Below, piece after piece: positions 1-7,892 of a DNA stretch of 40,467 nt; position 1 is the stretch's first letter, and each line of letters starts with the position of its first letter. Made by a program: the position numbers and the translations under genes. The notes below the pieces were generated by a model that was given only the letters and a program-made list of their open reading frames with translations, was not told the origin of the DNA and searched no databases. This stretch comes from Halorubrum californiense DSM 19288 (GTDB lineage: Archaea > Halobacteriota > Halobacteria > Halobacteriales > Haloferacaceae), in NCBI RefSeq assembly GCF_000336875.1, contig NZ_AOJK01000063.1:137833-178299 (forward strand), in the 5' to 3' direction.

Positions 1-73
1 CGTCGGGCCCGCCGCCGCTTTCCTCGCCGTCGTCCGGTACGTCGTCGTCCGAAGTTGCGCTGTTAACCGACAT
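1..73 (-). CDS. 5' end of a second ABC-importer permease gene (partial)
   Basis: A reading frame starts at an ATG whose last base is 73 and runs off the left edge after 24 codons (begins MSVNSATSDDDVPDDGEESG). The ATG shares one base with the TAA stop of the upstream permease (TAATG), so the two should be translationally coupled. What is visible is an acidic, Ser/Gly-rich cytoplasmic tail, common at the N-terminus of haloarchaeal DppC-type permeases. Product assignment is by position only: in Dpp/Opp operons the DppB-type permease is usually followed by the DppC type. No membrane segment is visible yet. Confidence 0.6.
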   Translation of the reverse strand, partial: MSVNSATSDDDVPDDGEESGGGPD

Positions 74-1068
74 TACTCGTCACCGTAGGTGACCCGCGGG
101 TCGAGGTAGCTGTACGTGATGTCCGTGATGATCACGCCGATCACGTAGACGAACCCGAACACGAGCGTCGTCCCCATGATCAGCTCGTAGTCCTGATTTT
201 GGATCGCCGTGATGATCAGTCTCCCCATGCCCTGGATCCCGAAGACGGTCTCCGTGAGGACGGCGCCGCCGAGTGCGGTCGAGAGCCCGAGGCCGATGAT
301 GGTGATCACCGGAAGCTGTGCCACCTGGAACGCGTGCTTGCGGACGATGGTCGATTCGGGCACGCCGTACGCCCGAGCGAGCTTCACGTACTCGCCCTGA
401 AGCGAGTCGACCATCGACGAGCGCTCGATGCGGGTGATCTGCGCCATCTGAAGCGTTCCGAGCCCGATCATCGGGAGGAACAGGTGGTGCGCCGTCTGCC
501 GGATCACTTCCATCTGCGTCGCCGCCCCGCGGACGGTCGACGGGTCGGCCCACGGGAGGACGAGTCCTCGCGCTGGGAACCACCCGAGGTAGAACGCGAA
601 GACGATGATCAACACCAGCCCGATCCAGAACGACGGCGTCGAGACGCCGATGAGCGAGATGATCCGTGAGATGTGGTCGGCCGGCTCGTTCCGCCGCTTC
701 GCCGAGATGACGCCGAGCGGGATCGCGGTGATGACCGCGAACGCGAACGCCGACAGCATGAGCAGCAGCGTCACCGGCAGCCGAAGGATGATCATCTCGA
801 GGACGGGGCGGTCGTAGTAGATGCTCTGGCCGAGATCGCCCACCGCGACGCTACTGAGGTACGCGAAGTACCGCACGTGTATCGGGCGATCGAGGCCGTA
901 CCGCGCGCGGATCGCCTCGACCTGTTCCTGTGCCGGCGTCGGCCCCAGCATGATCTCGACCGGATCGCCGGGGATCTGGTTTGCTAGGAAGAACGTTATC
1001 GTCACGATACCTATCAGTACGGGTATCGCCTGTGCGAACCGCCGGAGTGTGTACCGAAGTAAACTCAC
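73..1068 (-). CDS. Dipeptide/oligopeptide-type ABC transporter permease (DppB-like)
   Basis: 331-residue integral membrane permease of the DppB/OppB family, forming one half of the membrane channel of a peptide- or nickel-type importer. The N-terminus (MSLLRYTLRRFAQAIPVLIG) is the family start. It is followed by the periplasmic-type segment GDPVEIMLGPTPAQEQVEAI, several hydrophobic helices and the EAA loop near residues 225-250 (EYVKLARAYGVPESTIVRKH), which contacts the ATPase. The start codon is GTG. It lies downstream of the substrate-binding lipoprotein on the same strand and overlaps the next permease by one base, so this is an importer operon continuing beyond the left edge. The substrate cannot be told from the sequence. 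Confidence 0.93.
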   Translation of the reverse strand: MSLLRYTLRRFAQAIPVLIGIVTITFFLANQIPGDPVEIMLGPTPAQEQVEAIRARYGLDRPIHVRYFAYLSSVAVGDLGQSIYYDRPVLEMIILRLPVTLLLMLSAFAFAVITAIPLGVISAKRRNEPADHISRIISLIGVSTPSFWIGLVLIIVFAFYLGWFPARGLVLPWADPSTVRGAATQMEVIRQTAHHLFLPMIGLGTLQMAQITRIERSSMVDSLQGEYVKLARAYGVPESTIVRKHAFQVAQLPVITIIGLGLSTALGGAVLTETVFGIQGMGRLIITAIQNQDYELIMGTTLVFGFVYVIGVIITDITYSYLDPRVTYGDE

Positions 1069-1252
1069 TGTCGTGGAATCCTCGTTGCTTCGATTCGGTT
1101 TTTGCTGTCGCTTATCCGTTTCGCTCCCGCCGACACACCAATACGGGCCGTAGGCAGCCGGTCAGGGTGACCGCGACCGCTTCGGAGGGGCCTTTCACGC
1201 TGATCCCGGTCGTCGGAGCGCGGGCGGCCCGGGCTCCGTCGAGGCGACCGAG

Positions 1253-2917
1253 TTACCGGGACACGGTGGCGCCGTCCAGCTGGATCTCCGTCGAGATCGG
1301 ATGCGAGCTGAAGCCCTCCACGACGTTGCGCACGCCGTAGGAGTTGTTCAGGTTGTACGCGGGGAGGTGGACGCGTCCCTCGAGCAGCGACGTCGTCGCG
1401 TCGACGTAGAGCTGGCGGCGCTCCTCGCGATCGGCGGACTCGCGAGCCTGCGTCAGCTTCTGCGAGGCCTCGTCGTAGCCGTGGAACGTCCCGTTCGTGA
1501 CGCCCTCCGTCTCCTGGCTCAGCAGGTTGTACGCGAACGTGTCCGGGTCCGGCGAGCCCGACCAACCGAGCGTGTACATGTTGTAGTCACTCTCGCTCCC
1601 GGTGTTGTACGTGTCGAGGAACGTGCCCCAGTCGAGACGCTGGACTTCGACGTTCTGGAAGCCAGCGTTCTGGAGCCCGTCACCGATGGAGATGCCGATC
1701 TGCTCGCGCTTGTTGTCCGGCGGCACGATGATCCGCCAGTTGTAGTCCATCGGCACGCCGGCCTCCTCGAACAGCGCCTGCGCCTCCTCGAGGTCCTGGT
1801 CGTGCTGAATGTCCGACCACTCGTCGGTCGGGAAGTCCCACTCCTCGGAGATCGAGGACGGGTAGGGACTGGACTGGCGGACGCCGGCCGGCTCGACGAA
1901 GTTCTCGACCGCCTGGTCCATCGAGACGCAGTAGTCGACCGCCTCGCGGACGAGGGGGTCGCTCGTCGGACCCTCGTTACAGTTGAACGCGAGGTAGAAG
2001 TACCCGATACCGGGTTCTTCGGTCAGCGTGGCGCTCTGGTTCGCCTCGACCGTCTCGTACAGCTGCGGCGGAATCGACTCGATGATGTCGACGTTTCCGG
2101 TCTCAAGTTCGGTGACCCGCGTCGTCTGCTCGACGATCGGCTCGAACTCGACCGTGCCGATCTCCGGGAGGTTGTCGCTGTCCCAGTAGTCGTCCCACCG
2201 CTCCAGCGTCGCGAAGCCCTCCGGCTCCCACTCGGCGAGCTGGTACGGCCCGGAGGTGACCGGCTCCGTGTTGTACGCCTCGGTGTCCTCCTGTCGGACA
2301 GAGGCGTTGACGACGTTCCGTGCCATGGCGATCGTGAACGCACCGTACGGGTACTTGAGGTCGAACTGCGCGGTGTGTTCGTCGATCGCTTCCCCGGTGT
2401 CGACCATGTCCACCTCGGAGGCGTTCTCGGTCTGCTCCTCGACCGGCGCCATAATCGTGTGGACGACGTCCTCCGCGGTGACGGGGTCACCGTTCTGGAA
2501 CTGGGCGTCCTCCCGGATCGGCACGATGAACCGCGTGCCCTCGCGTTCGACCGTCGGCATCTCCGCGGCGATCTTCGGCTCCAGGCTGACGCCGTCGCTG
2601 TACTCGTAGAGCCCGTCGAATATCTGTCCGGCGACCTGCGCGGACGGCACGTCGTTCATGACGACGGGGTCCATGTCGAGCGGTCCCTTCGCCTGCGCGA
2701 AGTACAGGCTCGACGCGCTCCCGCCGTCGGACCCGTCGGACCCGTCGGAGCCATCGCCGCCGTCGGACCCGTCGGAGCCATCGCCGCCGTCGGACCCGTC
2801 GGAGCCATCGCTGCCGTCTCCTCCGCCGGCACACCCGGCGAGCAGGAGGGAGGTGCCGGCTGCTCCGCCGGCGAGGACCTTCCGTCGCGAAATGCGTTGT
2901 GTGTGTTGTCGACGCAT
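1253..2917 (-). CDS. Peptide-type ABC transporter substrate-binding lipoprotein (SBP family 5)
   Basis: 554-residue extracellular binding protein that should deliver its ligand to the permeases encoded downstream. Residues 10-15 (SRRKVL) are a twin-arginine motif and LAGC, with Cys29 as lipidation site, is a lipobox, so this is a Tat-exported lipoprotein. Residues 30-70 are an Asp/Gly/Ser tether built from SDG repeats. The rest follows the family-5 order: PLDMDPV, the dimerising FDGLYEY segment, FQNGDPVTAEDVVHTI, then the second lobe with LDWGTFLDTYNTG and LGWSGSPDPDTF. A gap of 184 bases without a clear signal separates it from the permease. A TATA-like box sits about 27 bases upstream of the ATG. 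Confidence 0.95.
   Translation of the reverse strand: MRRQHTQRISRRKVLAGGAAGTSLLLAGCAGGGDGSDGSDGSDGGDGSDGSDGGDGSDGSDGSDGGSASSLYFAQAKGPLDMDPVVMNDVPSAQVAGQIFDGLYEYSDGVSLEPKIAAEMPTVEREGTRFIVPIREDAQFQNGDPVTAEDVVHTIMAPVEEQTENASEVDMVDTGEAIDEHTAQFDLKYPYGAFTIAMARNVVNASVRQEDTEAYNTEPVTSGPYQLAEWEPEGFATLERWDDYWDSDNLPEIGTVEFEPIVEQTTRVTELETGNVDIIESIPPQLYETVEANQSATLTEEPGIGYFYLAFNCNEGPTSDPLVREAVDYCVSMDQAVENFVEPAGVRQSSPYPSSISEEWDFPTDEWSDIQHDQDLEEAQALFEEAGVPMDYNWRIIVPPDNKREQIGISIGDGLQNAGFQNVEVQRLDWGTFLDTYNTGSESDYNMYTLGWSGSPDPDTFAYNLLSQETEGVTNGTFHGYDEASQKLTQARESADREERRQLYVDATTSLLEGRVHLPAYNLNNSYGVRNVVEGFSSHPISTEIQLDGATVSR
2721..2810 (-). repeat. In-gene tandem repeat encoding the SDG tether of the lipoprotein
   Basis: The tether of the binding protein is encoded by a 27-base unit (on the plus strand CCGCCGTCGGACCCGTCGG followed by AGCCATCG). 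It is repeated exactly at 2757-2783 and 2784-2810, preceded by a longer copy at 2721-2756 with an extra CCCGTCGGA. The near-identical DNA suggests slippage, so tether length may vary between strains. Confidence 0.85.
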
Positions 2918-2940
2918 ACAGGCGACCTCTTGTTTCTATC

Positions 2941-2953
2941 AAATAAGTATTTT
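2941..2953 (-). promoter_or_regulatory. TATA-box promoter of the binding-protein gene
   Basis: Read on the minus strand the sequence is AAAATACTTATTT, an A-rich BRE-like stretch followed by a TATA-like box in otherwise GC-rich DNA. It is centred about 27-30 bases before the ATG at 2917, giving a leaderless or nearly leaderless mRNA. Confidence 0.6.
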
Positions 2954-3203
2954 GGCTTACCCCGTCCGTACGGTCACTTCTGTTCGCTGCGCTGTCTTTT
3001 TGTACATCTCATCCCGCCGAACACCGTCCGAATCGGTGAGCCGTCCGCCGTTATCGGGGGTTTCCGACCGCCGCCCGTGAAATCTGGATCGATCATGTAG
3101 GACCGAACGCTCGCGCGCACCCGCCGTGAGAGTAGTCGGTCCCGCGATAACTCGGCCCGGGCACTCTCGGTTTCGGGGCCGGCGCCGGCCGACACCGTGT
3201 CGG

Positions 3204-4859
3204 TCAGCGGTCGTCGGCCGGCGTGTCGGCTTCCGTCCCCCCGGTACCCGTCACGGTCCCGACGCCCTTGCTCGATCCCTCGCGGAAGACGAACCGCTGT
3301 CCCGGCTCGATCAGGTACGGCCGGAACTTGAACCGGACGCGCGCGTTCCCCGTGTCGCCCGGGAGCAGCCGCCCCTCGTCCGGGAAGAACGCGGCCGCCT
3401 CGGAGAGCGTCTCCAAGTGGACCACCGGCTCGTACCCCTCCTGGATCCGGGTCGGGTGGTTCAAGACCATCACCTCGGCGTCGAACTCGCGGACCGGTTC
3501 GGGGTCGCTCCCGCGGGGCACCAGGGCCATCCCGCGCTCGATCTCCGCCTCGTCGACGCCCTTCAGCGCGATGCCGACGATCCGCCCGGCGGTCGCCTTG
3601 TCGACCCGGTGGTAGTGCATCTCGATCGACCGCGCCTCCACCTCGCGGAAGGACCCGTCGGGCATGGGGCCGAGCAGGAGTTCGTCGCCCGTCTCGACGG
3701 TCCCCGAGTTCACCGTGCCGGACGCCACCGCGCCCACGCCCGTGACCTTGTAGCTGCGGTCGACGTACATCCGGAACGTCTCGCGATCGGGCGTCGCGCG
3801 CTTCGGGAGCCGCTCGAACAGGCGGTCGAGCGTCTCGATTCCGTCCTTCGTCACCGCGCTGGTCCGCAGCAGGGGAACCACCCCGTCGCCGACCTCCGCG
3901 ACCGCGGTGTCGACCCCGTGACGGTCGATCAGAAGCGGCGTCTGTCCCGCGTCGCGCAGCATCGACTCGACCTCGCGCTCGACTTCGGCGAGCCGCTCGT
4001 CGCTCACGGCGTCCGCCTTCGTGATCGCGACGGTGGTCGGCAGCTCGGTCGCCAGGAGGATCCCGAGGTGTTCGCGGGTGGTCTTCGTCGGGCCGTCGTC
4101 GGCGGCGACGACGAGGAGCCCGTAGTCCAGCTTCTGCCCGACGATCCCGCGGATCGTCGTCCGGAGCCACGGCTCGTGGCCGACGGTGTCGACGAAGGAG
4201 ACAAGCCGGTCGGCGGCCTCGACGACCCCCGCGCGGTCGGACTTGCGGTGCGGGTTGTCCATCCTCACCGGCTCGTCCGCGCCGTCGGCGAAGCCGTACA
4301 CCGCGTACGAGAGGTCGGCCGAGAGGCCGCGCTCGACCTCGTGGGGCTGGACGTCGAGGAAGCCGCGCGTGCCCCCCTGTCCGTCGTCGGCGCGCCCGGT
4401 GACGAGCGTCCCGACGAGCGTCGACTTGCCGTGGTCGACGTGGCCCGCCGTGCCGACCACGAGGTGGTCCTCGTCGGCCTCGAACACGCCGCCGTCGCGG
4501 AGCGTGGCGAGCCCCACCAGCCCCGCCTCGTCGCCGTCGCCGCCGGAGCCGGCGCTCCACGTCTCCACGTCGGCGATGTGGGCCTCCGCCTCGTCGGCCA
4601 AAAGCGAGAGCACGTCCATCGTCTCGGAGAAGGCGTCGGGGGAGACGCCCGCCAGTCCCCCGTCGTCGGTCACGCCGAGGACGTAGGTGGCCTCGCCGTC
4701 GCCGGAGAGGACGCGGTGGCGGAGCTGGGCCACGAGCGACTCCATGCGCCCGTCGGCGAGGTGGACCTCGCGCGTCAGCCGCTCCTTGAACTCGATCGCG
4801 CCGCCGTCCCGCTCGCCGCGCTCGATGGCCCGCCTGAGGGCGGACCGGTCAGCGCTCAT
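3204..4859 (-). CDS. GTPBP1-like translational-type GTPase
   Basis: 551-residue GTP-binding protein of the GTPBP1/EF-Tu superfamily. An N-terminal domain (residues 1-130, IEFKERLTREVHLADGRMES) precedes the G domain. G1 is GTAGHVDHGKST (136-147), G3 is DTVGHEPW (from 224) and G4 is TKAD (280-283). EF-Tu-like beta-barrel domains follow (GVGAVASGTVNSGTV, then RFKFRPYLIEPGQRFVFREG). Eukaryotic GTPBP1 relatives act in ribosome-linked mRNA surveillance and as EF1A-like factors; the archaeal role is less certain. The ATG at 4859 was chosen over an ORF extension to 4913 because the extension covers a TATA-like box (4883-4890) and does not resemble the family. Confidence 0.9.
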   Translation of the reverse strand: MSADRSALRRAIERGERDGGAIEFKERLTREVHLADGRMESLVAQLRHRVLSGDGEATYVLGVTDDGGLAGVSPDAFSETMDVLSLLADEAEAHIADVETWSAGSGGDGDEAGLVGLATLRDGGVFEADEDHLVVGTAGHVDHGKSTLVGTLVTGRADDGQGGTRGFLDVQPHEVERGLSADLSYAVYGFADGADEPVRMDNPHRKSDRAGVVEAADRLVSFVDTVGHEPWLRTTIRGIVGQKLDYGLLVVAADDGPTKTTREHLGILLATELPTTVAITKADAVSDERLAEVEREVESMLRDAGQTPLLIDRHGVDTAVAEVGDGVVPLLRTSAVTKDGIETLDRLFERLPKRATPDRETFRMYVDRSYKVTGVGAVASGTVNSGTVETGDELLLGPMPDGSFREVEARSIEMHYHRVDKATAGRIVGIALKGVDEAEIERGMALVPRGSDPEPVREFDAEVMVLNHPTRIQEGYEPVVHLETLSEAAAFFPDEGRLLPGDTGNARVRFKFRPYLIEPGQRFVFREGSSKGVGTVTGTGGTEADTPADDR

Positions 4860-4882
4860 ACCGCTCCGTAGGCGACAGCCGG

Positions 4883-4890
4883 GCTTAACG
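4883..4890 (-). promoter_or_regulatory. TATA-like box of the GTPBP1-like gene
   Basis: On the minus strand the sequence is CGTTAAGC, preceded by AAAAC, centred about 27 bases before the ATG at 4859. This predicts a leaderless transcript and fixes the start codon. Confidence 0.55.
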
Positions 4891-4978
4891 GTTTTCGTGG
4901 TACGTGGCCCCACGACACGTGATCGGTACCGAGCGCTCCGGAGCCGCGCCGGAGCGCGCCCCGGTCGACCCGGGCGGG

Positions 4979-4988
4979 TGATTTAACC
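4979..4988 (+). promoter_or_regulatory. TATA-like box of the DUF6293 gene
   Basis: TGATTTAACC is centred about 27 bases before the ATG at 5011. It fits the leaderless promoter pattern seen throughout this window. Confidence 0.55.
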
Positions 4989-5010
4989 GACCGCCGCGGG
5001 GAAGGTCGGT

Positions 5011-5856
5011 ATGGACACCTCGGTCCCCAGCGTCGCCGAACGCCGCGTCCACGCCGTCCCGCTCGGGTACGAGCGCGACCGGATCGTCGAGCCCCTCCGC
5101 CGCCACGGCGCCGACGTCGCCTACCTCCTCGTCGACGCCCCCGACCGAGAGGGGGCCCGCGGCGACGTGGACTTCGGGGCGGCCGGCGCCGCCGACCCCG
5201 CGTCGACCCGCGTCGACCCCGACGACCTCACCGACTACCAGCGCGACGCGTGGACGGCCGTCGCCGAGTTCGCCGACGTCCGACCGATCCCCGTCGCGCT
5301 CGCGGACGTGTACGACGTGCTCGGCGTGACGACGACGGTCGCCGCCCGTCACCAAGCGAGCGCAGCGGACGGGGACCGCCTCTTCGGCAACGTCTCGACC
5401 GGCCCGCGGATCGCCGCGGTCGGCGTCGCCCTCGCCTGTATGATCGTCGGCGCGCGCCCCTACAGCGTCGAGCCTGAACGCCACCGCCACGACCGGCGCG
5501 AGGAGCCCCTCACCGAGGGCGTCGAGCGCACCGTCGACCTCCCGATCTACCCGATGGACGCACCGACGCGGGATCAGGTCGCCGTGCTCGGCCGGCTCCA
5601 CGAGCGCGCCGAGGGGAACGTGACCACGGACAAGTGGAACCTGATCGAGTGGGCGCGCGAGCGCGACCTCGCGTTCCTGCGCGGGGCCGGCGAGAGCCGG
5701 ACCGCGAAGTACCGCGCGCTGGAGACGCACGTCCTCTCGCCGCTGCGCGACCGCGGCTACGTCGAACTGGAGGACGTCGGCCGCTCCGACACCGTCCGGC
5801 TCACGGAGACCGGCCGCCGCGTCTTCTTCGCCTTCAAGCACAAGATAGACGAGTAG
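5011..5856 (+). CDS. DUF6293 (HFX_2341-like) winged-helix regulator
   Basis: 281-residue cytoplasmic protein of a family common in haloarchaea. The N-terminal half (RRVHAVPLGYERDRIVEPLR, then ADVAYLLVD) has the alternating hydrophobic pattern of a Rossmann-like, CARF-like ligand-binding domain. The C-terminal part (about 195-281: DQVAVLGRLHERAEGN, KYRALETHVLSPLRDRGYVE, VRLTETGRRVFFAFKHKIDE) looks like a winged helix, so a ligand-responsive DNA-binding regulator is likely. It is transcribed alone and its targets are unknown. The family name is recalled, not searched. Confidence 0.8.
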   Translation: MDTSVPSVAERRVHAVPLGYERDRIVEPLRRHGADVAYLLVDAPDREGARGDVDFGAAGAADPASTRVDPDDLTDYQRDAWTAVAEFADVRPIPVALADVYDVLGVTTTVAARHQASAADGDRLFGNVSTGPRIAAVGVALACMIVGARPYSVEPERHRHDRREEPLTEGVERTVDLPIYPMDAPTRDQVAVLGRLHERAEGNVTTDKWNLIEWARERDLAFLRGAGESRTAKYRALETHVLSPLRDRGYVELEDVGRSDTVRLTETGRRVFFAFKHKIDE

Positions 5857-5928
5857 CCGGAGTTCGCTCGGTCGACGTTCGGTGAGCGATCGACACGCGA
5901 GACGCGGTCCGTCCGATCCGAACCGATT

Positions 5929-5945
5929 GTACGGTCTGTCCGTAC
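5929..5945. terminator. Hairpin after the DUF6293 gene
   Basis: A perfect 6-bp stem GTACGG / CCGTAC closes a 5-base loop, about 70 bases after the stop codon. There is no strong T-tract, so termination is only suggested by position. Confidence 0.35.
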
Positions 5946-6066
5946 TGCCGACGGCTAACGTAGAATTATCCCCCGCACCTCGATTCAACTGCGTGACGCC
6001 CGCCGGGCGGTCGGGGCGCTCTCACTGCCCTCCCTGCCCTCCAGGCCGCCCGCCCGCTATCGGTTC

Positions 6067-6098
6067 CCGGTCGCCGCCGCTCCCTCCGCGGCGACCGG
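6067..6098. terminator. Strong GC hairpin between convergent genes
   Basis: A perfect 11-bp inverted repeat, CCGGTCGCCGC (6067-6077) with GCGGCGACCGG (6088-6098), encloses a 10-base loop in the gap between two converging genes. It could act as a bidirectional termination or processing element. Archaeal termination normally needs T-rich tracts, which are absent here. Confidence 0.35.
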
Positions 6099-6171
6099 TC
6101 CCCGCTGACGCCGCCGCGCCCGCCCGGCGGACCGTCACGGCCGACGGACCTCCCGTCGGTGTTTCTCCGAC

Positions 6172-7182
6172 TCACTCCTCGGTGAGGTCGACGTACGTCC
6201 GCCGGACGGTCACCGGCGTCACGTCGGCCACGTCGGCGGCCTCCTGCTGGGTACACTCGGCGTCGAGCTCGCGGGCCGCGGTGTAGAGGCAGGCGGCCGC
6301 GACGCCGACCGGGTTGCGGCCGTTGGCGATCCCCTCCTTGACGGCGCGGTCGGCCAGCTCCCCGGCGCGGCGCTCGACGGCCGGGTCACAGTCGAGGTCG
6401 CTGGCGAACCGCGGGAGGTACTCCGCGGGGCCGCTCGGCGCGATCGGGAGACCGAGCTCGCGGTTCATGGCGTCGAAGGCGGCCCGATGCTCGTCCTCGG
6501 TCGCCTTCGCCTCGGCGCACACCTCGCCGACCGTGCGGGCCACGTCGGCGGTGCGGCAGGCGACGTAGACGCAGGCGGCCGCGAACCCCTCCAGCGAGCG
6601 CCCGCGGAGCAGGCTCTCCTCCTGCGCGGAGTCGAACAGCGCGCAGGCGGCGTCGCGGACGCTGTCCGGCAGCCCCATGACGCCGGTGAGCCGCCGGATC
6701 TCGGTGTAGGCGTACACCTTGTTGCGGTCGCGCTTCGTCGAGATCTGCGCGCGGTTGTGCTGGGTCCGCATCCGGGCGAGCCGCCGGCGCTTGCGCCCCT
6801 TCACCTTCGTCGACCGCCCGATCTCCGTCGAGAGGCCGCGGTCGTGGCGGGAGCGCGTCAGCGGCGCGCCGGTGCGCTTCGGGTTCGTGTCGTCGTCGTC
6901 GAAGGACCGCCACTCGGGGCCGTGGTCGATCCGGTCGGCCTCGACGACGAGCCCGCAGTCGGTACAGACGCGCTCCGCGCCGTCGACGCGCGTTCGGCCG
7001 CCGCACTCGGGACAGGTCTCGCGGTCGCCGGTCTCGGCCGTGGCCGCAGTCTCGGATTCCTCGTGCGCCGCGGTACGTTTCGGGTCCGCGGCGCGGTCGG
7101 CGGTCGCGGCGCGGTCGGCGGTCGCGGCGTCGTCGGTCTCGGTCCGGGGCGAACGAACGCGGGTCGAGCGTGCGTCACTCAT
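6172..7182 (-). CDS. tfb: Transcription initiation factor B (TFIIB homologue)
   Basis: 336-residue general transcription factor that recruits RNA polymerase to TBP-bound promoters and reads the BRE. A low-complexity N-terminal tail (with a duplicated AATADRA) is followed by a zinc ribbon with Cys57, Cys60, Cys73 and Cys76 (CPECGG...CTDCGLV). Next come the B-reader/linker (GPEWRSFDDDD, RHDRGLSTEIG) and two cyclin repeats (about 150-235 and 245-336) ending in the HTH-like TPVTVRRTYVDL. Haloarchaea carry several TFB paralogs that specify promoter subsets; which one this is cannot be said. An ATG at 7182 is preferred to the adjacent GTG at 7185. A TATA box (7212-7217) lies about 30 bases upstream. 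Confidence 0.95.
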   Translation of the reverse strand: MSDARSTRVRSPRTETDDAATADRAATADRAADPKRTAAHEESETAATAETGDRETCPECGGRTRVDGAERVCTDCGLVVEADRIDHGPEWRSFDDDDTNPKRTGAPLTRSRHDRGLSTEIGRSTKVKGRKRRRLARMRTQHNRAQISTKRDRNKVYAYTEIRRLTGVMGLPDSVRDAACALFDSAQEESLLRGRSLEGFAAACVYVACRTADVARTVGEVCAEAKATEDEHRAAFDAMNRELGLPIAPSGPAEYLPRFASDLDCDPAVERRAGELADRAVKEGIANGRNPVGVAAACLYTAARELDAECTQQEAADVADVTPVTVRRTYVDLTEE

Positions 7183-7211
7183 CACACGTCGAACTCCGGC
7201 CCGATGCCTTA

Positions 7212-7217
7212 GTTAAA
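7212..7217 (-). promoter_or_regulatory. TATA box of the tfb gene
   Basis: TTTAAC on the minus strand within GGGTTTAACTAAGG, about 30 bases upstream of the ATG at 7182. It belongs to a divergent promoter region shared with the gene at 7346. Confidence 0.55.
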
Positions 7218-7313
7218 CCCGGGCGGATCGGCGGTCGATCGGCCGACTCGCGGCGCTCGAACCGACCGGTTATCGGTCGGTGATCGGACGGGTGAGGTCG
7301 GCGCAGTACGGTG

Positions 7314-7320
7314 GTTTTAA
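7314..7320 (+). promoter_or_regulatory. TATA box of the gene at 7346
   Basis: GTTTTAA is centred 29 bases before the ATG at 7346, predicting a leaderless mRNA. Confidence 0.55.
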
Positions 7321-7345
7321 CCCTCCGTGAGAGCCATCCCTTCGC

Positions 7346-7867
7346 ATGACGCTGTCGGAGATCGCGGCGGGGGTCGAGGTCACCTCGCGCCAGCGCGATC
7401 GCGGAGTCGCCCTCGCGGACGACACGGAGACGCCGCTCGTCGACCGCCTGTCGGCCCACGCCGAGTCGCTCCCGTGTACGCCCGAGGCGACCGCCACGCT
7501 CGTCGACGCCTACACCGCCGGGCGGAGCGTCGGCGACGCGGCCCGCGAGGCCGGGGTCTCTCCGATGACGGCCGCGAAGGCGCTCCACCGGTGCGGCGTC
7601 GCGGGTGTCTGTCCGCTCTCGCCCACCGGCCGCGACGTCGTCCGCGACTGGCTCGCCGGCCGGATCGCCCGCAGCGAGGCGGTCGAACTGGCCGGCGGCG
7701 ACGAGGCAGACTTCGCGCTGGCGACGTACGTCGAGACCCACGATCCGGTCGAGCCCGTGGCGGAGGCGGTCGACGCGCAGGTCGCCGGCTCCGCGCCGCT
7801 GGGCGACGGCCTCGGCGCCGACGACCCCCTCGGCGACGCGCTCGGCTCCACCGACGGGCTCCGCTGA
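7346..7867 (+). CDS. Conserved haloarchaeal HTH-like protein (DUF7858 type)
   Basis: 173-residue soluble protein recognised from memory as a haloarchaea-specific conserved family (DUF7858; number not checked). The segment about 45-90 (CTPEATATLVDAYTAGRSVG, then AAREAGVSPMTAAKALHRCG) has the helix spacing of a helix-turn-helix, which makes DNA binding plausible. The tail after residue 145 is Gly/Asp-rich and likely disordered. It is divergent from tfb and ends 25 bases before the converging ParA-like gene. No enzymatic motif is visible. Confidence 0.75.
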   Translation: MTLSEIAAGVEVTSRQRDRGVALADDTETPLVDRLSAHAESLPCTPEATATLVDAYTAGRSVGDAAREAGVSPMTAAKALHRCGVAGVCPLSPTGRDVVRDWLAGRIARSEAVELAGGDEADFALATYVETHDPVEPVAEAVDAQVAGSAPLGDGLGADDPLGDALGSTDGLR

Positions 7868-7892
7868 GCGTCGATCCTTCTCTGCGGCCGAT

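Larger units (their letters stand above)
5857..6171. other. Intergenic region between convergent genes
   Basis: 315 bases between the stops of the DUF6293 gene and the TFB gene. I see no convincing ORF. It holds two hairpins (5929-5945 and 6067-6098), consistent with transcription ending from both sides. Confidence 0.6.
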
